Numbered from the stretch's first letter, positions 1 to 6,232 are shown. The stretch: 11,060 nucleotides of DNA from Candidatus Hodarchaeota archaeon (GCA_016840305.1 JAEOSP010000577.1:1-11060); one strand, 5' to 3'. Numbers and translations: made by a program. Notes: generated by a model from the letters alone, not told the origin.

Positions 1-13
1 AATTATTTAAGTA

Positions 14-18
14 GGTGA
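14..18 (+). promoter_or_regulatory. Shine-Dalgarno GGTGA for rpl2
   Basis: GGTGA lies 5 nt upstream of the TTG at 24 and is complementary to the CACCU end of archaeal 16S rRNA. Together with uL2 homology beginning right at this codon, it supports the unusual TTG start. Stops in all three frames at positions 8-18 show that any upstream gene (rpl23 would be usual) ends within the first bases of the window. Confidence 0.75.
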
Positions 19-23
19 AATAA

Positions 24-767
24 TTGGGAAAAAAAATACTTGTACAGAGACGAGGACGCGGATCACCAGTTTTCCGTGCATTATCACATCGAAGAAGAGG
101 TAAGGCACGTTATTTACCAATTAAAGAGGAGGAATTGACAGATAAGATAGAGTTTACTGTTGTTGATTTCATCCATGAAATGGGAAGAGGGTTACCTTTG
201 ATGCTCGTACGCTATGATGATGGAGAAGAATGTCTTCTACCAGCACCTGAAGGTGTTCATGTAGGCCAAAAATGTGAACAAGGCATAAATGCTTCACTAG
301 AAGTAGGAAATATTGTACCTGTACATATGATTCCAGAGGGTGTATGGATTTGTAATATAGAATTACGTCCTGGTGATGGAGGATCTCTTTGTCGATCTTC
401 AGGAACCCATGGACAAATTCGAGGTCAATCTAAATCTGGGCCAAATATACAACTTCCCTCAAGATTTTCGAAACAGATCCATCGAAATTCTCGTGCAATG
501 ATAGGCGTAATTTCTGCAGGCGGTCGTCCTGATAAACCATTCTTGAAAGCTGGTCTCAAAAGATCGTTTATGCGCGCAAAAGGACATAAGGCTTTTCCTG
601 TGGTTAGAGGTGTTGCAATGAATATTGTGTCCCATCCTTTTGGAGGTGGGGCACATCAGGGACCTGGTCAACCCACTACAGTTTCTCGTAATGCACCACC
701 AGGTAGAAAAATTGGTTTAATCGCAGCACGAAGGACAGGCCCAAGAAGAGGAAGAATCCAACGTTAG
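24..767 (+). CDS. rpl2: 50S ribosomal protein L2 (uL2), archaeal/eukaryotic type
   Basis: uL2 is a core protein of the large ribosomal subunit. It binds 23S rRNA near the peptidyl-transferase centre and is needed for subunit joining. The 247-residue protein is full length for an archaeal uL2 (about 240). The N-terminus has the basic VQRRGRGSPVFRA signature (residues 7-19). The most conserved C-terminal region reads RGVAMN, then HPFGGG, then SRNAPPGRK and IGLIAARRTG. The essential His before Pro in HPFGGG is present. HPFGGG with GLIAARRTG resembles eukaryotic RPL8, although some archaea share the Phe. The start is TTG with a Shine-Dalgarno motif. In most archaea rps19, rpl22 and rps3 follow on the same strand. 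Here the transcript appears to end at a T-tract about 40 nt downstream and the next genes are antisense. Identification is secure; the broken gene order is the unusual point. Confidence 0.97.
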   Translation: MGKKILVQRRGRGSPVFRALSHRRRGKARYLPIKEEELTDKIEFTVVDFIHEMGRGLPLMLVRYDDGEECLLPAPEGVHVGQKCEQGINASLEVGNIVPVHMIPEGVWICNIELRPGDGGSLCRSSGTHGQIRGQSKSGPNIQLPSRFSKQIHRNSRAMIGVISAGGRPDKPFLKAGLKRSFMRAKGHKAFPVVRGVAMNIVSHPFGGGAHQGPGQPTTVSRNAPPGRKIGLIAARRTGPRRGRIQR

Positions 768-806
768 TGTGCCAGTTTAATTAAGTACCACCACTTCTCT
801 TCTTCG

Positions 807-813
807 TTTTTTT
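807..813 (+). terminator. T-tract, probable terminator after rpl2
   Basis: A run of seven T's about 40 nt after the rpl2 stop follows a pyrimidine-rich stretch. Archaeal RNA polymerase terminates at U-rich tracts without needing a hairpin. No same-strand gene follows, which fits a transcript end. Confidence 0.5.
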
Positions 814-873
814 AGAGGGAAGAATCTATTTTCTTAAAATTGTAGTACAAATAATTCTATTTTCAATAATTCA

Positions 874-888
874 GCTTATAAAATAAGC
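874..888. repeat. Short perfect hairpin GCTTAT-AAA-ATAAGC
   Basis: A 6-bp perfect inverted repeat with a 3-nt centre lies in the gap between rpl2 and the antisense tRNA-Leu. It may help end transcription from either side. It is short and AT-rich, so chance occurrence is possible. Confidence 0.35.
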
Positions 889-890
889 CA

Positions 891-913
891 TTACTCATAA
901 TATTTTTGAGTAA
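891..913. repeat. 7-bp perfect inverted repeat beside the tRNA 3' end
   Basis: TTACTCA at 891-897 and TGAGTAA at 907-913 pair perfectly around a 9-nt T/A-rich loop. The element lies 25 nt beyond the tRNA-Leu 3' end and two bases from the hairpin at 874-888. The two stem-loops fill the convergent gap and are best read as a bidirectional end-of-transcript or processing region. This is an inference. Confidence 0.4.
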
Positions 914-938
914 CGTAATTTTCCCTTTAAAATATTAG

Positions 939-1053
939 TGCGGGGAGTGAGATTTGAACTCACGAACGCCTATGCGAACAGATATCTCCATCTACAATTT
1001 TTCAAATGTAGATCTTGAGTCTGTCCCCGTTGACCTGGCTAGGGAATCCCCGC
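939..1053 (-). tRNA. tRNA-Leu(CAA) with a 30-nt intron
   Basis: Read on the minus strand, the 7-bp acceptor stem is GCGGGGA (1053-1047) with TCCCCGC (946-940), followed by discriminator A at 939. CCA is not encoded. The D-stem is CCC/GGG. The anticodon stem is ACAGA/TCTGT around loop CTCAAGA, with anticodon CAA at 1017-1015 reading UUG. A long class II variable arm (CGC-ATAG-GCG) and a T-arm GTGAG-TTCAAAT-CTCAC complete the molecule. Mature length is 85 nt, as expected for tRNA-Leu. An intron interrupts the loop between positions 37 and 38 (see the separate entry). Discriminator A, the long variable arm and the anticodon all agree on leucine. Confidence 0.95.
984..1013 (-). other. tRNA-Leu intron, position 37/38
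   Basis: Thirty nucleotides follow G37 (1014) and precede A38 (983). The intron folds on itself as ATCTACA (1013-1007) with TGTAGAT (996-990). Its 3' part GAG (988-986) can pair with the anticodon-loop bases CTC (1019-1017). This gives a three-pair central helix flanked by bulges at both junctions, a relaxed form of the bulge-helix-bulge that archaeal splicing endonuclease cuts. The boundaries are inferred from restoring the standard 7-nt anticodon loop and 5-bp stem. Confidence 0.85.
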
Positions 1054-1107
1054 CGTAATAATACGTCATTTCAGACCTTCAAGACACAATGGAAGAAAAT
1101 AAGAATA

Positions 1108-1120
1108 ATTATTAAATACT
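1108..1120 (-). promoter_or_regulatory. Possible TATA box for tRNA-Leu
   Basis: On the minus strand AGTATTTAATAAT lies about 55-65 nt upstream of the tRNA 5' end. Transcription starting about 25 nt downstream would give a leader of roughly 30 nt for RNase P to remove. The region is AT-rich throughout, so the assignment is tentative. Confidence 0.3.
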
Positions 1121-1137
1121 TCGTGAAAAAGAATCAT

Positions 1138-1347
1138 TTAATAATGGACTCCCTTTTTTTTCTTAACTTCTTCAAATAAGAAATTAAAAGAGTCGAAGAG
1201 AAAATTGGAGATAATTACACACTTTGTTGGTATTCGATTTTTTGGCTCGGAAATACCAACAACTATCACATCTATTCCAGAATTACCCTTCCTGATCATT
1301 CTATCTCTATCTTTACTCGCACTTTTTCTCCTATTCAGGCTATACAA
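1138..1347 (-). CDS. Doubtful small ORF, unknown
   Basis: A 69-codon frame with a TTG start fills most of the 325-bp gap between tRNA-Leu and the methyltransferase gene. An ATG at codon 17 (1299) is an alternative start. Neither start has a Shine-Dalgarno motif. The middle of the product reads like protein, with a beta-strand-like IDVIVVGI followed by CVIISNFLFDSFNFLF and a basic tail. I recognise no family. The first codons overlap a T-rich stretch that could be the terminator of the upstream gene. It could be a real small protein, a gene remnant or chance. Apart from this frame and the tRNA promoter I see nothing in 1054-1379. Confidence 0.22.
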   Translation of the reverse strand: MYSLNRRKSASKDRDRMIRKGNSGIDVIVVGISEPKNRIPTKCVIISNFLFDSFNFLFEEVKKKKGVHY

Positions 1348-1379
1348 AAGAAGAAAACTGGATTTTTAACCAATCTAAA

Positions 1380-2213
1380 TTAGAGGTAGTCCTGTAATCT
1401 ACTAAAAGTAATCATCATTGCTTCTTCTAGCCTCAATGATCGTGTTCCGTATTTATTTAAAGAGCTAACACAGGTATCAAAAACATCACTGATTTTCTTT
1501 CGCTCTGTTTTGAGCATTTCAGGTATTCCATCATAAGGTCCCCCGAAAGCAATTAATAAATTCCTATTTTGACTTCTTTCCCCTTTAAAATTTGTGAGTA
1601 TTTCACATGATCTTGAAGTAGCTATCTTGTAATCATTTCTGTTCAGAAGTGCCTTACTAAGAACATTTTCAGAAGAATTAACTTTATATCCCCAGTATGT
1701 TCCTGTAGGTGGTTTTGAAACAATTCTAGCATGAAATTTTCCGTTTTTCTTCATAATCTGGACTGTGACTCTGAGAGTTTTCTCTTTCAACGATTTTTTC
1801 CATCCATCGACCTCTAGAAGCTCTGTACCACCAACAACCGCCATAACTTGATTCTGATTTAGAAAAATGGCTGCTTCTCTAATTTCATTATGTTTCAGCT
1901 CTTTAGACTTCGTATGATGTGGAATTGCAAGTGGGGAAAGAATACCTACAGCAGCTGTATCTCTAGAAAGCGGGATTAATCGTCTTCGAAGATATTGAGG
2001 ACATTCAATATATTTAAGAATACTTTCTATCTTCTTCCTCTCTCGTCTTGCATGAGAAGGCTTTAAGTACGGATCATGATATATTAAAAATTCCTCAACT
2101 TTGAAAATAGCAGCAATTCTACTGATTTGGAAAAGTTTTTCTGTTTTCATTCTAAGATCACTATTATCACTCACTGAAGAGTCAGGAATGGCAATAGTTG
2201 TGTGTGTGGTCAT
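1380..2213 (-). CDS. SPOUT-class RNA methyltransferase (COG2106 family)
   Basis: Full-length 277-residue member of the archaeal/eukaryotic SPOUT family that includes human SPOUT1/C9orf114. It is expected to be an S-adenosylmethionine-dependent RNA methyltransferase; the human protein has been linked to N3-methylation of an rRNA uridine. Landmarks are an early strand and helix (residues 4-46, TTIAIPDS to FLIYHD) and an inserted, probably RNA-binding, barrel segment (about 90-170). Next come the PPTGTYWGYKV motif (168-178), IAFGGPYDGIPEML (221-234) and the C-terminal NKYGTRSLRLEEAMM knot (253-267), which binds cofactor in this family. No Shine-Dalgarno is seen; a TATA-like TTTTATC some 45 nt upstream would give a short leader. 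In many archaea this gene sits directly upstream of rpl3; here it faces rpl2 from the opposite strand. The substrate is not deducible here. Confidence 0.88.
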   Translation of the reverse strand: MTTHTTIAIPDSSVSDNSDLRMKTEKLFQISRIAAIFKVEEFLIYHDPYLKPSHARRERKKIESILKYIECPQYLRRRLIPLSRDTAAVGILSPLAIPHHTKSKELKHNEIREAAIFLNQNQVMAVVGGTELLEVDGWKKSLKEKTLRVTVQIMKKNGKFHARIVSKPPTGTYWGYKVNSSENVLSKALLNRNDYKIATSRSCEILTNFKGERSQNRNLLIAFGGPYDGIPEMLKTERKKISDVFDTCVSSLNKYGTRSLRLEEAMMITFSRLQDYL

Positions 2214-2300
2214 TGGTTCTTATCATCTCACTTAGTATGATCTGAGAATTAAGATAAAACCTATTCTAGAGTAGTTGAGAGGGAATTCAGGATGGGAGTC

Positions 2301-3185
2301 TTACTCTTCACCAGAGTCATAATAATCCACATAGGCTTGTATGAGGTTTCGTTGATTAATCATCCCAAGAATATTTCCACTAACACCAACGACAGGAAGT
2401 TGATCTATCTTTTTCTGAACAATCTTCTTTGTAACTTCATGGATGGTGCTACTTGCATAACAGACTTCTAAGTTACTTTCCATTATATCTGACACTTTCA
2501 TGTTCTGAGGAAGAGTTAAAGTCTTAGAACCAATAATTAAAACAGATTCACTATCCCAGGAAGAACTATCATTCTCAGCTCCATGTCCTGTTCGACTAGT
2601 ACTTTTAGAATCAAAAATCTCTGCTACTTTCATAAAATCGTTCTGAGTGATAATACCGACCATTCCAGATTCGTTAATTACAGGAATACCCTTCTGGTGA
2701 CTAAAACGAAGTATTTTCGCAGCAATATTGATAGGAGTCCCTTCCCAAATAACGGTTACATTTGGATTATAGTAATCCGTGATTTCTGTGTTAATTTTTT
2801 CCTGTAAAATCGCTTTTTTGACGATATCACTCCTAGCAACTAATCCCAGTAGTTTTTTTTCATCCTCAGTATCAACAACTGGAATTCGTTGAAACACTTC
2901 ATCAACAAATATTCGTGCAGCATCTATTACATGGTTGTTGGGATTTAAGGTAACAAAATCTCTGATCATTAATAGTGAAAGTTGAGTTTCACCAGGTTTT
3001 TTAAAAAGATCCGATCTAGATACTATTCCTACTAGTTCATCAGTTTCTTTCTTAAGAACTGGATATACAGATAACTGAGTTCTTCTAATAGTCTCTAGGA
3101 GAGTATCTCTGTTTCCAGGAATTTCTATCGTTGTTAGATCTTGTCTTTCGGTCATTATTTGTGAAATTGGAATTTTTTTTGGCAC
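2301..3185 (-). CDS. Four-CBS-domain protein (two Bateman modules)
   Basis: The product consists almost entirely of CBS domains. In the 294-residue form chosen here they lie at about 5-62, 72-126, 133-190 and 229-286, with a hydrophilic Ser/Asp-rich insert (about 191-227) between the third and fourth. Each shows the usual pattern: a DIM/QIM-like helix start, a degenerate strand, then P-V and G-(I/L)-(V/I)-(S/T)-x-x-D (PVLKKETDELVGIVSRSDL, IPVVD with LLGLVARSDI, IPVINESGMVGIITQNDF, LPVVGVSGNILGMINQRNL). CBS pairs commonly bind adenine nucleotides or S-adenosylmethionine. With no fused enzyme domain, it is probably a cytoplasmic ligand-sensing regulator with an unknown partner. Start choice: GTG at 3185 has AGGTGGG 5 nt upstream. 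An in-frame GTG at 3203 would add six residues but lacks a ribosome site. Confidence 0.9.
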   Translation of the reverse strand: MPKKIPISQIMTERQDLTTIEIPGNRDTLLETIRRTQLSVYPVLKKETDELVGIVSRSDLFKKPGETQLSLLMIRDFVTLNPNNHVIDAARIFVDEVFQRIPVVDTEDEKKLLGLVARSDIVKKAILQEKINTEITDYYNPNVTVIWEGTPINIAAKILRFSHQKGIPVINESGMVGIITQNDFMKVAEIFDSKSTSRTGHGAENDSSSWDSESVLIIGSKTLTLPQNMKVSDIMESNLEVCYASSTIHEVTKKIVQKKIDQLPVVGVSGNILGMINQRNLIQAYVDYYDSGEE

Positions 3186-3190
3186 GATTT

Positions 3191-3197
3191 CCCACCT
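3191..3197 (-). promoter_or_regulatory. Shine-Dalgarno AGGTGGG deciding the CBS-protein start
   Basis: AGGTGGG on the minus strand ends 5 nt before GTG 3185, the same spacing as for rpl2, the ABC ATPase and TBP. It favours 3185 over the longer frame from 3203, which would place this motif inside the coding region. Confidence 0.7.
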
Positions 3198-3232
3198 TTT
3201 CACTTCTATTATCCAAGGCTTTGATAACTATC

Positions 3233-3238
3233 AAAAAA
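3233..3238 (-). terminator. T6 tract after the Sec61-beta gene
   Basis: Downstream of the Sec61-beta stop the minus strand has several T-runs (TTTT, TTTT, then six T's at 3238-3233) in an AT-rich stretch before the CBS-protein gene. This suits archaeal U-tract termination, but the TTTTAAAA between the runs could also be the TATA box of the CBS gene. Confidence 0.35.
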
Positions 3239-3269
3239 GATTGTTTTAAAATTTCGAAAAGATCACTCA

Positions 3270-3446
3270 CTATGAAAGTAAATTTAATACTAATATTACG
3301 CCTACAAAAGCAATAGCAATCGCTACAGTCCAGTATGGGCCCATTTTTAAACCCGGTGAATCTGATTCGGAATAAAACCTAATTAATCCTGCTCCTGTAG
3401 CGGGCATCGGAGAATCACTACTTGTTTTTTGTTTTCTAACGCTCAT
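3270..3446 (-). CDS. secG: Preprotein translocase subunit Sec61-beta (archaeal SecG)
   Basis: Sec61-beta is the small tail-anchored subunit of the SecYEbeta protein-conducting channel. The 58-residue product has the family layout. A short basic, Ser-rich cytoplasmic N-terminus (SVRKQKTSSDS) leads into the diagnostic PMPATGAGLIRFYSE, then PGLKMGP and one C-terminal membrane helix (about residues 38-57, TVAIAIAFVGVILVLNLL). Length matches archaeal homologues (about 50-60). The start at ATG 3446 has AGGTGAT 7 nt upstream. An in-frame ATG at 3464 would add six residues and engulf the ribosome site, so it is rejected. secY and secE are not nearby, which is normal for archaea. It lies between the archaeosortase and CBS genes on the same strand with gaps of 193 and 84 bp, so transcription may be separate. 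Confidence 0.93.
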   Translation of the reverse strand: MSVRKQKTSSDSPMPATGAGLIRFYSESDSPGLKMGPYWTVAIAIAFVGVILVLNLLS

Positions 3447-3452
3447 TCTCAA

Positions 3453-3459
3453 ATCACCT
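3453..3459 (-). promoter_or_regulatory. Shine-Dalgarno AGGTGAT deciding the Sec61-beta start
   Basis: A seven-base match to the anti-Shine-Dalgarno sequence sits 7 nt before ATG 3446 and just inside the alternative frame from 3464. It fixes the shorter 58-residue protein. Confidence 0.75.
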
Positions 3460-3639
3460 GTCATGAAATCTAGGTTGATTAGATCCCTATTTCAACTAAT
3501 CTAAATGCTGTTTAGTTTAAGAAGTTTTACATCAAGAAATTCAGGTTCGAAAGATATTTGCATTATTCTTTCTTTGAGGATTAAAATGGATATTTTACGC
3601 CTTGTTTAGGATATTCTTAACCTTGGTGGAAGATAATTA

Positions 3640-4383
3640 TTAGGTGAAAGAGGAGATTAGCTTGTCAATTCTCCACCAAATCCAGTCTAGCCAATCAGCA
3701 AATTGATCAATAAGTGGAACACCCATTTTTTCGATAATCATCGCAAAAAGAATCGTTCCAAAGAAACCTATTACCTTAGATGAAACATCGTGAGCCCAAT
3801 AGAAGGCGGTATTTGGATCCATTTGGAACTGAGAAACTAAGAAGGAAACACACCATAGATGAAAAGTGATTCGTAGCGTATTTCCAATAAATAATGCCAC
3901 AAAAAATGCTAAACTCGCACGGAGTTTTGCAGTCCAAGTAACTTCTGTAACTAGAATGATAGCAATAAGTAACCCACCTGCTTGCATCCCAGTACACGCT
4001 TTCACGATCCAATAGTCACCATTTGTTGATGGAATATGAATCCCTGGTGTTAGTGATGTAGCTTCAATAAATGGAAAATCTCCGCCTCTAAGATATTCTG
4101 GTATGACGGAATTTGGTTCTAAATTTGGAATATGGAAGTTTTCGATCCCAATAACAGAGAGAATATCACTTATAATATTTCTTGTAGGAATTTCTATGAA
4201 CACCCAATCTGGAATTGCGTATATAAGAAAAGTTATGAGAGAAGCAATGATTAAGGTAGTAATCATTAATTTATCATTATGAAATCGCTTTGTTGAAGAA
4301 ATCTTTTCGTTTTTATCAGTTGATGTGCTTTTTAAATCTGAATTTGTATTTGATTCGGATGGTGTTACGTTCTCATTGCTCAT
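3640..4383 (-). CDS. Archaeosortase/exosortase-family membrane transpeptidase
   Basis: Archaeosortases are membrane-embedded cysteine enzymes that recognise a C-terminal tripartite sorting signal (such as PGF-CTERM) on exported proteins, remove it and transfer the protein, in haloarchaea to a lipid. The catalytic triad pattern is visible: Cys130 in KACTGMQ, Arg171 in GNTLRITFH and His198 in WAHDVSSK. Predicted membrane segments are about 38-56, 132-148, 155-182 and 203-220. A long loop (about 57-128) precedes the Cys and a polar 37-residue N-terminus contains many Ser, Thr and Asn. At 247 residues with about four helices it is smaller than ArtA of haloarchaea (about 300, eight helices), so it is a compact subtype. 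No CTERM-tagged substrate is encoded in the window. It is next to Sec61-beta, through whose channel any substrate would be exported. ATG 4383 has no clear Shine-Dalgarno motif. Confidence 0.85.
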   Translation of the reverse strand: MSNENVTPSESNTNSDLKSTSTDKNEKISSTKRFHNDKLMITTLIIASLITFLIYAIPDWVFIEIPTRNIISDILSVIGIENFHIPNLEPNSVIPEYLRGGDFPFIEATSLTPGIHIPSTNGDYWIVKACTGMQAGGLLIAIILVTEVTWTAKLRASLAFFVALFIGNTLRITFHLWCVSFLVSQFQMDPNTAFYWAHDVSSKVIGFFGTILFAMIIEKMGVPLIDQFADWLDWIWWRIDKLISSFT

Positions 4384-4522
4384 TTGACAGCTCTTCTCAT
4401 TATTGACTTTAAGGTAACTGAATGTAAGATCTATATTAAATATTACTTAGACTGCAGGAAGAAGTAGTTACCACACATATAATAAATATTCGAATTATTA
4501 AAATCCTACCTTTTCGTTTATC

Positions 4523-4544
4523 GAATCTCATAAATGAGGGATTC
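4523..4544. repeat. Bulged hairpin downstream of the triple winged-helix gene
   Basis: GAATCTCA (4523-4530) and TGAGGGATTC (4535-4544) form two 4-bp helices separated by a 2-nt bulge, with a TAAA loop. It lies in the 205-bp gap between the large unknown gene and the archaeosortase gene. The same gap holds an AT-rich TATA-like stretch (about 4430-4445) for the archaeosortase. The hairpin's role, perhaps 3' end formation, is a guess. Confidence 0.25.
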
Positions 4545-4588
4545 TTGTCCTTATCTAGTATAAAAGGGTACTTATCCTTCCTTATTAT

Positions 4589-6232
4589 CTAATCTGAATT
4601 TTTAAACTGATTTGGATTCTTTAAAGCATACCAACCATATGTTACTTTGCAAATCTCTTTTTCTACTAAATCCCTCAAGACTTGTTTTATCTGATCCTTT
4701 GATAGTTTTACTTCAGATGTAAGTAAATTTGATTGAGCTTTGAATTGAGGACGTCGTAATAATGCTTGTATAACATCTACTTCAGATTTTGTAAGGTTAT
4801 ATCCCTTGGGCACAACCAATTCTGTAATTTCTGCTGTTCCTGATCCTGGGATTTGGGATCCTCTTTTTTGTTCTAATATATGTTTGTCCTTAAGAATATA
4901 CCAGCCATAGGAAACTCTCAGAATCCCTTTATCAACTAAGTTTCTTAGGACTTCTTTTAGAATGCTCTGTTTCAATCCTGTTGGGCGGGTAAGTAAATTT
5001 GATTGAGCTTTTAGATTTGGTCGGGATTTTATTGCTTTAATTGTGGAAATTTCTTCTGGCGTCAAACCTTCCCCAGTACGTGATATCCTGGGAGACTTTT
5101 TCTTCTTCTTCTTTTTGTTTCCATCTGCGAAGTGTTCCTTGAAAAAAGGAAGATGGCTCTTTTTAATTATGAACCATCCAACTTGAGTTCTAAGAAGCCC
5201 TTTTGATATTAGATTTCTTAGGTGTTTTTCTGAATCCTCTATTGTTATACCTAAATCCTTAGCCAAGATTTCTGGTTTCGTACGATGTTTGATACGAGCA
5301 AATGTTCGATCAAGTATCTCCATTTCTGTTTCAGTTGGTAAATCCTCTTCCCAGTTATCTTTTCGAAATAATCCTCTTGATTGTTTCAGGTAAGGCTTTA
5401 CATCAGTAGAATAAGACCTATCAGGCGGCTCCATCTTAAATAGATCAGCTTCAGAAGATGCTTCAGAAACAGAATTAAAATCTTGTTTTGGCGGTTCTCG
5501 AAAAAGAGTGGTTTCATCAAAATTATCAGAGGAATTATCTAATTGTGGTTCTACATCCTCTTTTAGGTCAATTTCAGTAGTTATAACTTCTTTATCAGGA
5601 GTTGAACTTCTGGGCTCCTCTTCTACTTTAGGGCCTCGCTTTGGAAGTCTCATAACTGGAGAAGGAATTGCACTTGGGCTAGGTCGTTTTGGCATAACTT
5701 TAACTGGTGAAATCTTCGTTGGTGATGGTCGGGTAACAGGTAATACTTTTTTAGCCACCTGTGTAGGTCTATGAGGTGCTGAAACTTCTTTCTGGTTATT
5801 ACTACTAAATATAAGAGTCTTTTGCGTCTTTTCAATGTTTAATTGGTTTGCTGAAATCATATGCTCTAGTTTTTCTGTGAAATTTTCAAATGTTGAACCG
5901 ATTCCTTCTGTTTCCAAAGTTAAAACCTCCCCTGAATTACTTTTAAGGTGAAATTTTACCCGTATTTTGTACTCACTTAATTTATTCAGACTAAAGAATT
6001 CTCGAATTTCACGATTCATCACACTTGATTCAGATCCATGGATTTCTAAAACGTAATGAAGATTTTTTGGATCTGGTTGTGTTTCTTCAATGTAAAAAAT
6101 GATCATGGGAAAGCCTGGGATTCGTGGGGTTGCATGAACACTATTTTCTATGAACTCGATGTCACGAAAACGTCCCCGCGCTTTAAGAAAATTTACAAAA
6201 TCATTTAAAACTGCGTTTTGTCTGAACATCAT
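4589..6232 (-). CDS. Unrecognised protein with three tandem winged-helix-like repeats
   Basis: I do not recognise this 547-residue protein. Three parts are visible. Residues 1-135 look like a globular alpha/beta domain (FPMIIFYIEE, HYVLEIHGSE, YKIRVKFHLKSNSGEVLTLE, then a helix 114-130). Residues 145-295 are a low-complexity linker, first Pro/Lys-rich (RPSPTKISPVKVMPKRPSPS) and then acidic and Ser-rich. Residues 298-360, 390-450 and 480-540 are three repeats, each a helix, a helix-turn-helix-like core and a wing ending in GW(F/Y)xxK. Repeats 2 and 3 share KAQSNLLT and (S/T)YGWYxLK and are 90 residues apart. A run of seven lysines (373-379) links repeats 1 and 2. The design suggests a nucleic-acid-binding adaptor or a transcription-related factor; the protein-binding use of winged helices is the alternative. 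There is no signal peptide or membrane segment. Tandem ATGs begin the frame, without a Shine-Dalgarno motif. The nearest gene upstream encodes another winged-helix-like protein. Confidence 0.85.
   Translation of the reverse strand: MMFRQNAVLNDFVNFLKARGRFRDIEFIENSVHATPRIPGFPMIIFYIEETQPDPKNLHYVLEIHGSESSVMNREIREFFSLNKLSEYKIRVKFHLKSNSGEVLTLETEGIGSTFENFTEKLEHMISANQLNIEKTQKTLIFSSNNQKEVSAPHRPTQVAKKVLPVTRPSPTKISPVKVMPKRPSPSAIPSPVMRLPKRGPKVEEEPRSSTPDKEVITTEIDLKEDVEPQLDNSSDNFDETTLFREPPKQDFNSVSEASSEADLFKMEPPDRSYSTDVKPYLKQSRGLFRKDNWEEDLPTETEMEILDRTFARIKHRTKPEILAKDLGITIEDSEKHLRNLISKGLLRTQVGWFIIKKSHLPFFKEHFADGNKKKKKKKSPRISRTGEGLTPEEISTIKAIKSRPNLKAQSNLLTRPTGLKQSILKEVLRNLVDKGILRVSYGWYILKDKHILEQKRGSQIPGSGTAEITELVVPKGYNLTKSEVDVIQALLRRPQFKAQSNLLTSEVKLSKDQIKQVLRDLVEKEICKVTYGWYALKNPNQFKNSD
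4719..5011. repeat. 23-nt exact direct repeat, 270 bp apart, within the winged-helix repeats
   Basis: The same 23 bases occur at 4719-4741 and 4989-5011, encoding the AQSNLLT region of repeats 3 and 2. The 270-bp spacing is exactly 90 codons, matching the protein repeat period. Because the nucleotides and not only the amino acids are identical here, the duplication is relatively recent or maintained by gene conversion. Confidence 0.85.

Noticed and set aside
459..671. Minus-strand frame of 70 codons inside rpl2
   Set aside because: It is a shadow of the strongly conserved uL2 coding strand and resembles no protein.
2583..3316. Small frames on both strands overlapping the CBS-protein gene and its upstream region
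   Set aside because: The CBS domains and Sec61-beta account for the coding signal, and the frames lack Shine-Dalgarno motifs and recognisable sequence.
3477..3501. 6-bp inverted repeat GATTAG/CTAATC upstream of Sec61-beta as an operator
   Set aside because: The arms are short with a 13-nt spacer in AT-rich DNA, so chance occurrence is likely and nothing else supports it.
5508..5774. Plus-strand frame of 88 codons opposite the Pro/Ser-rich linker of the 547-residue protein
   Set aside because: It is the antisense reading of low-complexity codons and lacks a ribosome site. The minus-strand frame is continuous through it into the winged-helix repeats.
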